A DNA stretch of 13,637 nt from NCBI GenBank assembly GCA_051010015.1, contig JBPCVZ010000213.1, positions 1 through 13,637 of the forward strand, given 5' to 3'. The DNA comes from CAJQQK01 sp051010015. GTDB taxonomy: Bacteria; Pseudomonadota; Alphaproteobacteria; Rhizobiales; Hyphomicrobiaceae. This document shows positions 6,908 through 12,716 of this stretch, one piece after another. Below the pieces are notes generated by a model that ran no database searches, was not told the origin of the DNA, and saw only the letters and a program-made list of their open reading frames with translations. Every line of letters begins with the position of its first letter. Within the stretch, counting starts at the first letter, position 1. Both the position numbers and the translations under genes were made by a program.

Positions 6908-8332
6908 ATGAAAGAGAAATCCCCTGTGCACATCGTCGGCGGCGGCCTCGCCGGCTCGGAAGCGGCGTGGCAGCTCGCGAAACTGGGCGTGCGGTGCGTC
7001 ATTCACGAGATGCGGCCGGTGCGCGGCACCGAGGCGCACGAAACCGACAGCCTCGCTGAACTGGTGTGCTCGAACTCGTTTCGTTCCGACGACGAGACAT
7101 CGAACGCGGTCGGCGTGCTGCACGGTGAGATGCGCCGTGCCGATTCGCTGATCATGGCGTCGGGCGATGCCCACATGCTGCCGGCGGGCGGCGCGCTGGC
7201 GGTCGACCGGCATGGGTTTTCGGGCGCGGTGACAGCGGCGCTGGCGGCACATCCGCTGATCACGATCGCCCGCGAGGAGGTGGCCGATCTCGACCAGGCC
7301 GGCTGGGACAATGTCATCGTGGCGACCGGGCCGCTGACATCGAGCGCACTGGCCGAACTGATCCAGGCGAAGACCGGCGAAGACGATCTCGCGTTCTTCG
7401 ATGCGATCGCACCGATCGTGCATGCCGAGAGCATCGATGAGGGCAAGGCCTGGCGACAATCGCGCTACGACAAGCCCGGGCCCGGCGGCACGGGGGCCGA
7501 CTACCTGAACTGCGCGCTCGACCGCGACCAGTACGAAGCGTTCATCGACGCGCTGCTGGCCGGCGACAAGACCGATTTCAAGGAGTGGGAGGCGAACACG
7601 CCCTATTTCGACGGCTGCCTGCCGATCGAGGTGATGGCGGAACGCGGCCGCGAGACGCTGCGCCATGGCCCGCTGAAGCCGGTCGGCCTGACCAATCCGC
7701 ACAGCCCGGAGCGGCCCTATGCCGTGGTACAGCTGCGCCAGGACAACGCGCTCGGCACGCTGTGGAACATGGTCGGCTTCCAGACCAAGCTGCGCCATGC
7801 CGAACAAACGCGCGTGTTCCGCATGATACCCGGATTGGAGGATGCGCAGTTCGCGCGGCTTGGCGGGCTGCACCGCAACACGTTCCTCAATTCACCGCGC
7901 CTGCTCGATGGCGAACTGCGATTGAAGTGTGCGCCGCATTTGCGTTTCGCCGGCCAGATCACCGGCGTCGAGGGTTATGTCGAGAGCGCGGCGTGCGGGC
8001 TGATGGCCGGGCGCTTCGCGGCGGCGCAGTTTTTCGGGCGGGTGCTTGATGCGCCGCCGCCAACGACGGCGCACGGGGCGCTGCTCAACCACATCACCGG
8101 CGGGCACCTGAGCGTCGAGAAAGGCGATGGCGGCGCCAAATCGTTCCAGCCGATGAATATCAATTTCGGGCTGTTGCCGCCGATGCAGGCGCCGACGCGC
8201 GACGCCGACGGCAACCGCATCAAGGGCAAGGCGCGCACGCTCGCCAAGAAGCAACTGATGGCGCGGCGTGCATTGGCGGATTTCGAGGCGTGGGTGGTGG
8301 AGACTGCACGGCCGCTGGCGGCCGCGCAGTAG
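6908..8332 (+). CDS. trmFO: FAD- and folate-dependent tRNA (uracil-54-C5)-methyltransferase TrmFO
   Basis: Makes 5-methyluridine at position 54 of the tRNA T loop, using methylenetetrahydrofolate as carbon donor and FAD as reductant. The N-terminal FAD site is HIVGGGLAGSEAAWQLA (residues 8-24). Both catalytic cysteines known from B. subtilis TrmFO have counterparts: Cys54 in ELVCSNSFRSD and Cys237 in FDGCLPIEVMAERG. Other family blocks include DQYEAFIDALL, GPLKPVGLTNP and TGVEGYVESAACGLMAGR. Length is 474 residues, within the family's 430-475 range. ATG at 6908 fits the family start; an upstream GTG at 6866 would add 14 residues. The ribosome site is weak (GAG about 13 bases upstream). The gene is convergent with the LprI-like gene, with only 11 bases between stops, and stands alone rather than in an operon. 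Confidence 0.97.
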   Translation: MKEKSPVHIVGGGLAGSEAAWQLAKLGVRCVIHEMRPVRGTEAHETDSLAELVCSNSFRSDDETSNAVGVLHGEMRRADSLIMASGDAHMLPAGGALAVDRHGFSGAVTAALAAHPLITIAREEVADLDQAGWDNVIVATGPLTSSALAELIQAKTGEDDLAFFDAIAPIVHAESIDEGKAWRQSRYDKPGPGGTGADYLNCALDRDQYEAFIDALLAGDKTDFKEWEANTPYFDGCLPIEVMAERGRETLRHGPLKPVGLTNPHSPERPYAVVQLRQDNALGTLWNMVGFQTKLRHAEQTRVFRMIPGLEDAQFARLGGLHRNTFLNSPRLLDGELRLKCAPHLRFAGQITGVEGYVESAACGLMAGRFAAAQFFGRVLDAPPPTTAHGALLNHITGGHLSVEKGDGGAKSFQPMNINFGLLPPMQAPTRDADGNRIKGKARTLAKKQLMARRALADFEAWVVETARPLAAAQ

Positions 8333-8343
8333 GTTTTCGTGGT

Positions 8344-8892
8344 TCAGCGACGATCGTCGAAGCGATCGCCAAAGCCGATCCGGCGCGGCAACCAGCTGTT
8401 CCAGCGGCTCCATCGGTTTGACCGGTTCGACTGGTTCGACTGGCTCCAGCCGTTGAGATGATCGAAGCGGTGGCGCTGCGCCCAGCGACGGCTGTGGCGT
8501 TCGAGCTTGCGCCAGACGCAGCCCGGGCGGGCGGTGTGGTCGAAGCAGTTTTCGTAACGCACGAGCTGGCGGATGCGCTTGCGGTATTTGCGGGCAATGC
8601 AGCGGCGATCATCGCCGCAGGAGTTGCGATGCTGCAGCCAGGCGCGCTGGGTGCGGCGCAGCTTGGCGCCGGCGCGCCAGTTGAGCTGGCCCCTGACCTG
8701 TTCGTAGGCGCTGGCCATGCGGCGATCAAGGCGGCCGAGGCGGTTGCTTCGGCAGATCGTCCATTCGGCATCGACGTCGCGATGGCTGTTGGCGAGCTTG
8801 TCACAGTTGAACGAGGGGGATGCGGCCTGGGCGCTGGTCGAAAAGGCGGCGACGGCGGTGGCGAGGCCAATGAGGGCGGTCAGGAGTTTCAT
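8344..8892 (-). CDS. Secreted LprI-like protein (lysozyme-inhibitor LprI family) with Arg/Ser/Asn-rich tail
   Basis: A 182-residue exported protein. Signal peptide at residues 1-23 (SAQA|A). Residues 28-110 match the LprI pattern: NC at 30, an IC pair at 46-47, GRLDRRMASAYEQVRG, then RRTQRAWLQHRNSCG with Cys92 and Cys98, and the ARKYRKRIRQL helix. Cys30/47 and 92/98 are the expected disulfide cysteines; Cys116 and Cys125 are extra. Members inhibit lysozyme in mycobacteria, but many LprI-domain proteins have no tested role, so function is only suggested. Beyond residue 126 the chain is a strongly basic, Trp/Arg/Ser/Asn-rich extension, partly from 9-base DNA repeats. ATG at 8892 puts the signal peptide first; a GTG at 8919 would add nine residues. 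Only a weak GGA is seen before the start. Confidence 0.82.
   Translation of the reverse strand: MKLLTALIGLATAVAAFSTSAQAASPSFNCDKLANSHRDVDAEWTICRSNRLGRLDRRMASAYEQVRGQLNWRAGAKLRRTQRAWLQHRNSCGDDRRCIARKYRKRIRQLVRYENCFDHTARPGCVWRKLERHSRRWAQRHRFDHLNGWSQSNQSNRSNRWSRWNSWLPRRIGFGDRFDDRR
8416..8451 (+). repeat. Short 9-base tandem repeat inside the LprI-like gene
   Basis: Four consecutive 9-base units: GTTTGACCG, GTTCGACTG, GTTCGACTG and the diverged GCTCCAGCC. The middle two are identical. On the minus strand they encode the repeating Ser-Asn-Gln/Arg triplets of the protein tail (WSQSNQSNRSN). The unit keeps the frame, so copy number could vary by slippage without breaking the gene. Confidence 0.7.
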
Positions 8893-8954
8893 CGGATTGG
8901 TCCATTGCTGAGTTGGCACTGAATTGCAATGGAGCGGGTGTAGCGTGCGGCGAT

Positions 8955-8980
8955 TGAACGTGATCGGAACGCCACGTTCA
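8955..8980. promoter_or_regulatory. Inverted repeat upstream of the LprI-like gene
   Basis: TGAACGTG (8955-8962) and CACGTTCA (8973-8980) are perfect 8-base inverted arms around a 10-base spacer. The site is 63 bases upstream of the LprI-like start, within the gap 8893-9103 that otherwise holds nothing I can name. No T run follows on either strand, so an operator is more likely than a terminator. The regulator is unknown. Confidence 0.4.
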
Positions 8981-9103
8981 CGAAACAGTCATATTTCGAG
9001 GGCCGGACGACGGCACAGAAAATCTGCCATCGCCCGCCCGGAAAGGCACGAAACCACGAACAATCCCAGGTCGCCGGTCCCGTGCATGGATCCTCAATCG
9101 TCC

Positions 9104-9442
9104 CTATCGGAAGTAGAAATGGCGTCCGAACGGATGATGGCGGCGATGAAGAAAGCGCCGGCCACGGAACGCACGGCGCGGGCCGAAACGATAGAACTTC
9201 CGAAAGCCGCGTCGCCGGTGGCCGAAGCGCGAGCCGCGACGCCGGCCGTAGCGGCGGCCGCCGCGGAACCGGCGATGGACTTTGTGAAGGCTGGCCTGCG
9301 CATCACCGGCTGCCGGTGCAGCCGGGCCGGCCAACGGCAGGTGTGGTCTTGGGCCGGCTTCTGCCGTCACCACGGCGCCGGCACCTGCCAGCACAAACAC
9401 GGTTGCTGCGATCAGCGATTTCATTGCTTGACGTTTCGGCAT
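9104..9442 (-). CDS. Small secreted arginine-rich protein
   Basis: A 112-residue frame with one of the strongest ribosome sites in the window, AAGGAG six bases before ATG 9442. The N-terminus is a signal peptide (KRQAMKSL, hydrophobic core, TAEA|G near residue 29). A short Pro/Ala linker (residues 31-50) leads to an extreme tail: 23 of the last 56 residues are Arg, the rest mainly Gly, Phe, His and Tyr, with no Asp or Glu after residue 56. Examples are RRYGRRRGSRFGHRRRGF and FRGRRFLHRRHHPFGRHFYF. I do not recognise a family; similar basic, glycine-rich exported proteins of unknown function are known from alphaproteobacteria. Possible roles include binding polyanions (LPS, nucleic acid, exopolysaccharide) or self-assembly, all speculative. 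A probable promoter lies at 9506-9539. Confidence 0.78.
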   Translation of the reverse strand: MPKRQAMKSLIAATVFVLAGAGAVVTAEAGPRPHLPLAGPAAPAAGDAQASLHKVHRRFRGGRRYGRRRGSRFGHRRRGFRKFYRFGPRRAFRGRRFLHRRHHPFGRHFYFR

Positions 9443-9505
9443 AACGTTCTCCTTGAGGTTTCGTGGAGCCCCGTCCTTGCCGTCAGCTTAACGCAAAGCG
9501 CGCGC

Positions 9506-9539
9506 CTCGGTTGTCAAGCCGAGACACGTCACCGTGACG
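9506..9539 (-). promoter_or_regulatory. Promoter region with dyads before the arginine-rich protein gene
   Basis: On the minus strand a perfect -35 hexamer TTGACA (9512-9517 on plus) lies 70 bases upstream of the start codon. It sits inside an inverted repeat, CTCGG (9506-9510) and CCGAG (9519-9523). Just upstream is a tight dyad, CGTCAC-C-GTGACG (9527-9539), whose one-base centre suits a DNA-binding dimer rather than an RNA hairpin. The -10 box is not clear; GCGTTA or CGTTAA 17-18 bases downstream are the best candidates. Regulated transcription of the downstream gene is inferred. Confidence 0.42.
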
Positions 9540-9589
9540 CCCTGAGCGTTGAAATACGCGCTTTGGTGAACGCACCGTGAGGCGGCGCC

Positions 9590-10012
9590 TCAGCGCTGGT
9601 AGGGGAAGCACACGTCGCGGTCGAGATCGAGCTTGACGTGGCGCCCGAGCGCTTCGATGGCGTCGTTGAATTCGACGTAGGGATCGCTGTTGCCGTGGGC
9701 GACAATGACCGGGCGCAAGGCGCGCAGGTCGCGATCCTCCGGCGGCAGCATGGCCGTGACCAGCGCCGTCCCCTCGTTATCGCGCAGCGTGAGGAAACGC
9801 GGCATCGTGCGTTCGATGTGCGCCTTGCGACCGATGTTCTGTTCCATCGCCGGCACCGACGCGGGCGGTGCATAGGCGCGCAACGCCTCGTCGTAGGCGT
9901 TCTGAAAATATTTTTCGACCGCGTGTTCCATGACCTGCGATTCCTGCGCCGCTTCCGCCGCCGTTTCGAGGCGGAACCAGGTCAACTCGCCGGCATCACA
10001 AACGTACTGCAT
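9590..10012 (-). CDS. Conserved-looking hypothetical protein, cytosolic
   Basis: A 140-residue soluble protein that I do not recognise. Start ATG 10012 has CGGAG about five bases upstream; the frame extends further but without a ribosome site. The N-terminus reads MQYVCDAGELTWFRLET, followed by a long predicted helix rich in Ala/Glu/Gln (about residues 17-50) and a C-terminal mixed region with HGNSDPYVEFNDAIEALGRH and KLDLDRDVCFPYQR. No signal peptide or membrane segment. Two cysteines, 5 and near 135, lie at opposite ends. GC-rich third positions and good initiation support a real gene. A TATGAT-like -10 box is visible on the minus strand at 10096-10101, but no matching -35. It stands between intergenic regions on both sides, so it is probably a single-gene unit. 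Confidence 0.75.
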   Translation of the reverse strand: MQYVCDAGELTWFRLETAAEAAQESQVMEHAVEKYFQNAYDEALRAYAPPASVPAMEQNIGRKAHIERTMPRFLTLRDNEGTALVTAMLPPEDRDLRALRPVIVAHGNSDPYVEFNDAIEALGRHVKLDLDRDVCFPYQR

Positions 10013-10181
10013 GACAACTCCGAAACAATCTGGGTGCGCATGGTTCTTGCTGTGGGCACCTGGTCCGGAACGATATCCGAACAACCGCATCGCAAATCAT
10101 AACATATCGGCAGGGGTGTGAGTGTGGCATGCGTGTAAACGCGCCAAAACGTGATCAGAGATGCGAAAAACTAAGGTTGGA

Positions 10182-10514
10182 TCAGGCGGCGCCGTCCTTC
10201 GCCGTGTTCAGTGCCGTAACAGTCTCCGCGACATTGTCGGTGACGCAGAACACATCGAAAAATTCGATGTCAGGCGCCATGCCGTATCGCGCGATGATGC
10301 CGTCGCGCCAGGGCCCGCCATAAAACGCATCGGCATCGGCGCGTGAACGCCACTGATAGACGCCGCCGGCGATGCCGCCCGCGCTCCAGATGAAATGCTT
10401 GCTGAGCAGTCCGGGCACGGATTGGAAGCCGGGCGCGATGCTTTCGAAATGTGCTCGGCAGGCTTCGCGATCGATGGTCTCCGGGAGGCGATAGCGTACG
10501 ATGGCGGTGATCAT
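10182..10514 (-). CDS. YdhR-like monooxygenase, ferredoxin-fold dimeric barrel
   Basis: A 110-residue protein of the YdhR / antibiotic-biosynthesis-monooxygenase-like alpha+beta barrel group, small cytosolic dimers with mostly unproven substrates. Features: first strand MITAIVRYRLPE, helix with FESIAPGFQSVPGLLSKHFI (residues 24-43), the strand-turn GGIAGGVYQWRSRADADAFY typical of YdhR-like proteins (AGGIYLF in E. coli YdhR), and a final strand IEFFDVFCVTDN. Length fits the family (about 100-110). ATG 10514 lies only 10 bases after the stop of the VOC gene, so the two are almost certainly translated from one message; ATAGGC is about 8 bases upstream. The last 15 residues (VAETVTALNTAKDGAA) look like a flexible tail. 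Confidence 0.84.
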   Translation of the reverse strand: MITAIVRYRLPETIDREACRAHFESIAPGFQSVPGLLSKHFIWSAGGIAGGVYQWRSRADADAFYGGPWRDGIIARYGMAPDIEFFDVFCVTDNVAETVTALNTAKDGAA

Positions 10515-10524
10515 GGGTGTGTGC

Positions 10525-10911
10525 CTATTGTGCGGGTTCGATGAAGGCCATGACGGCGCCGCTCTTGTCGGCGACGACGGCCATGGTGCCGGTGCCCGGA
10601 ATGGTGAAGGGTTCGCGGCGAACGTGACCGCCGGCGGCGTTGCTGGCGGCAATGGTCTGGGTGAGATCATCGACGGCAATATAGGTGAACCAGTGTTCGG
10701 GGACACCCTCGAACATCGGCTTGACCATCGTGAAGATGCCGGCGACCGGCTGGCCGTCGCGCAGCGCGATGTAGTAGGGGCGGCTTTCCGCGGTGCCGGC
10801 GGTCGCCGTCTCCTGGAACGTCCAGCCCATGACCTGGCCGTAGTAGGCCTGGGCGGCGGCGGCGTCCCAGGTGTTGAGTTCGGTCCACCAGATCTTGCCG
10901 TGATGGGTCAT
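10525..10911 (-). CDS. VOC family protein (glyoxalase/bleomycin resistance/dioxygenase superfamily)
   Basis: A 128-residue vicinal-oxygen-chelate protein, two beta-alpha-beta-beta-beta modules. The first module starts KIWWTELNTWDAAAAQAYYG and VMGW and ends with PYYIALRDGQPVAGIFTM; the second starts HWFTYIAVDDLTQTIAASNA and continues GGHVRREPFTIPGTGTMAVV to DKSGAVMAFIEP. This is the subgroup often annotated as CFP-30-like or glyoxalase-like, usually of unknown substrate. Glu11 and Glu125 are possible metal ligands by position, while the usual His is not obvious, so enzymatic activity is uncertain. The start ATG 10911 has AAGGA nine bases upstream; a TTG at 10941 would add ten residues. It is followed by the YdhR-like gene 10 bases on. 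Confidence 0.9.
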   Translation of the reverse strand: MTHHGKIWWTELNTWDAAAAQAYYGQVMGWTFQETATAGTAESRPYYIALRDGQPVAGIFTMVKPMFEGVPEHWFTYIAVDDLTQTIAASNAAGGHVRREPFTIPGTGTMAVVADKSGAVMAFIEPAQ

Positions 10912-11156
10912 GATGTCGGGTCCTTCAGTTATTGGGACCAATGTAGATGCCGGTGTGAACCACGAAGGTGGCCATGGTTGGCCTTCTAAGGATTGGCAGC
11001 AGCAATGAGTATGGCAAGACGGAAACTACAGCACCATCAAGCATGTGTCTTGGTGATGAATCATGGCGGTGAGCCGTACCGTCTTCCCTTGTCCGCGATA
11101 TGTTCCGGCCAGGACCACACGTCGAGCGGGGCCATCAGCCCGCTGCTTGAACAGAT

Positions 11157-11936
11157 CTAACGACGGAGGATGGCGGGGCGTGGCACTTGCGCCGTTGTGC
11201 CGATCGGCGGGACATAGGGAACAACGGGTAGCTCACGCTCCAACTCGGCATAGAGTGGCTCTTGCTCGGTCACCGTGGCGGTTGCACCGGCATTCGATCC
11301 GCCGGTCGGATTATCTGGGCTCGGGCTGCGGGCCGGACGCGGCGGCGGTGGAGGCGCATCCATCAGCGGCCCCGTCTTGGCGGTCGCCATAAAGGTAACC
11401 ATGTAGCCGACGTAGCTCGATACCTTATCCCGACGACCTAAGTCTAAAAAGGAGTCGATATCACGGGCGGCGTATTTGATTTTTATCGGTGCCAATTCGC
11501 CGGCAGTAGGTGCAAACAGAACAATATGCTTCTTCGCCCGGTAGATTCCGATCGCATAGGTTTCGACGAGCTCGCTGCGCACGATCAGGAGGGCGGCGCC
11601 TTCTTTGTGAGCAGCGCTGCCAACCGCGGCGCCGAAACATGACGCAGGACCGCTGGTCGGTTGGTCAGGATGCAGTCCCCTGCGACGCATATAGGGCCCT
11701 GGGTCGAGGCCTTGGCGGAGGTCAGCATGTAGTTGGGCCTTCATGTTCATGAAATCATCAAAAGCAACAACGACACGAGCATGGCTATCGCCCTTCGGCT
11801 CCTGTGCGATCGATGCGAGCCACTGGATACAGATGCCGAGCTTGAGCGACAAGTCGAAGCCACCCAATTTCTCGTTGACCATGTCCTTGTATAACGTTGG
11901 AATAGGCGTGGAAATTCCACTGATGGTCAAAGGCAT
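11157..11936 (-). CDS. Orphan protein with proline-rich tail and EPLYA motif; possible cysteine-protease-like N-terminal domain
   Basis: A 259-residue protein with no signal peptide or membrane helix and no family I can name. Residues 1-185 look globular: KLGICIQWLASIAQ (Cys36), FDDFMNMKAQLHADLRQG, a second Cys at 100, and ETYAIGIYRAKKHIVLFAPT with AGEL next (125-148). That last block loosely resembles the His/Asp region of YopT-type (C58) proteases, but the His and Asp positions hold Tyr127 and Ala142, so any relative would be inactive. From 190 the chain is disordered: DAPPPPPRPARSPSPDNP, a Gly/Ala/Thr linker, EPLYA at 226-230, then PVVPYVPP. No ribosome site is visible before ATG 11936, and the frame upstream is open for only about 14 codons with no alternative start. 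Third positions are less GC-rich than in neighbouring genes, suggesting transfer. A secreted effector-like role is speculation. Confidence 0.62.
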   Translation of the reverse strand: MPLTISGISTPIPTLYKDMVNEKLGGFDLSLKLGICIQWLASIAQEPKGDSHARVVVAFDDFMNMKAQLHADLRQGLDPGPYMRRRGLHPDQPTSGPASCFGAAVGSAAHKEGAALLIVRSELVETYAIGIYRAKKHIVLFAPTAGELAPIKIKYAARDIDSFLDLGRRDKVSSYVGYMVTFMATAKTGPLMDAPPPPPRPARSPSPDNPTGGSNAGATATVTEQEPLYAELERELPVVPYVPPIGTTAQVPRPAILRR

Positions 11937-12267
11937 GGGGCACGTCTCGACGAGGTTGTATGATGAAGCGATCGACGCTCACACAGCGTCTGGGAACGAG
12001 CAATGGTTGCGCCCCGTGCAACGTAAGGACACCGAATTTGCTGCAACCAGCATTGCCGACATCTGGCGGAAATTCAACGGTTTTGCCGCGAAGGATACCG
12101 GGTTTAATTGAAACTTAATAGAGGCTTATTTCGTCACAAAAGCTTCATTAATCGTTTCAACCACAAGGCGACAAATTCCGGGCGCAGAGGCCACAGTGTG
12201 GTGGCGATCGGGGTACGTGCAAACGTGATCCGTCCTGAAGCCGTTGCGTTCGCCGCACACCTTCTGA
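11937..12267. other. 331-base gap without a convincing gene, partly AT-rich
   Basis: Between the orphan gene and the GlcG/HbpS-family gene. 12121-12180 has only 25 G/C in 60 by hand count, the lowest seen in the window, and may hold the promoter of the orphan gene, though no good -35/-10 pair stands out. A plus-strand frame ending at 12111 contains ADIWRKFNGFAAKDTGFN and looks faintly protein-like (60-120 residues), but it overlaps the orphan gene, lacks a ribosome site and matches nothing I know. It could be a gene remnant. No RNA gene or transposon end was recognised. Confidence 0.4.
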
Positions 12268-12696
12268 CTATCCAACCGGTGCGCCGATGGCGGCGAGGCC
12301 GGCGCGGGCGACTTCCATGTCGTCGCTGTAGTGGCCGCCGGAAATGCCGATGGCGCCGATGATCCGGCCGTCGTCGATGATCGGATAGCCGCCGCCGAAG
12401 ACGATGATGCGCGGCTGTTGCGGCAGGCCGTGCAGCAGGGGCGGGTCGTTCTTGATGAAGTCCCACAACGCATGGGTTGCCTGGCCGAGCGAGGCGCTGG
12501 TGTAGGCCTTGTCATGGGCGATCTGGAGAGTCGCTTCGCTGGCGCCGTCCATGCGCAGCGCCGCCTTGGCAATGCCGCTGGGGTCGCAGATGGCGATGCT
12601 CATGGCGTGGCCGAGCTGCTTGGCTTTCGCCGACGCGGCCGCGATCGCGATCTGGGTGGTTTCGGCATCGATCGATGCGACCGTGAACGTCGCCAT
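12268..12696 (-). CDS. GlcG/HbpS family heme-binding-type protein
   Basis: A 142-residue protein of the GlcG/HbpS (DUF336) family, small alpha/beta proteins that form oligomers; HbpS of Streptomyces binds haem and GlcG accompanies glycolate oxidase, but most members have no proven role. Signature blocks: AICDPSGIAKAALRMDGASE (residues 35-54), AHDKAYTSASLG, IIVFGGGYPIIDDGRIIGAI and GISGGHYSDDMEVARAGLAA. No signal peptide, so cytosolic here, unlike secreted HbpS. GAGGAG lies eight bases before ATG 12696, fixing the start. It follows the antiporter gene by 20 bases on the same strand and is probably co-transcribed with it. A role in redox or cofactor chemistry is only suggested by family. Confidence 0.92.
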   Translation of the reverse strand: MATFTVASIDAETTQIAIAAASAKAKQLGHAMSIAICDPSGIAKAALRMDGASEATLQIAHDKAYTSASLGQATHALWDFIKNDPPLLHGLPQQPRIIVFGGGYPIIDDGRIIGAIGISGGHYSDDMEVARAGLAAIGAPVG

Positions 12697-12716
12697 GACG
12701 GGCGCTCCTCAAGAGG

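Noticed and set aside
6878..7873. Minus-strand 331-codon frame inside trmFO
   Set aside because: Antisense to a textbook TrmFO sequence; no recognisable protein features.
9578..9592. TGAGGC-GGC-GCCTCA hairpin at the stop of the 140-residue gene
   Set aside because: A 6-base stem overlapping the stop codon with no T run after it; too weak to call a terminator.
10966..10988. GAAGG...CCTTC short dyad after the oxygen-chelate gene region
   Set aside because: Only 5-base arms around an imperfect centre and no T run; likely chance.
11026..11054. Imperfect hairpin around CACCATCAAG / CTTGGTGATG
   Set aside because: Contains one mismatch and one wobble pair, short loop, no context suggesting an RNA element.
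11743..12111. Plus-strand 122-codon frame, with a protein-like end ADIWRKFNGFAAKDTGFN
   Set aside because: Mostly antisense to the orphan gene, no ribosome site at any start and no family; kept only as a note for the 11937-12267 gap.
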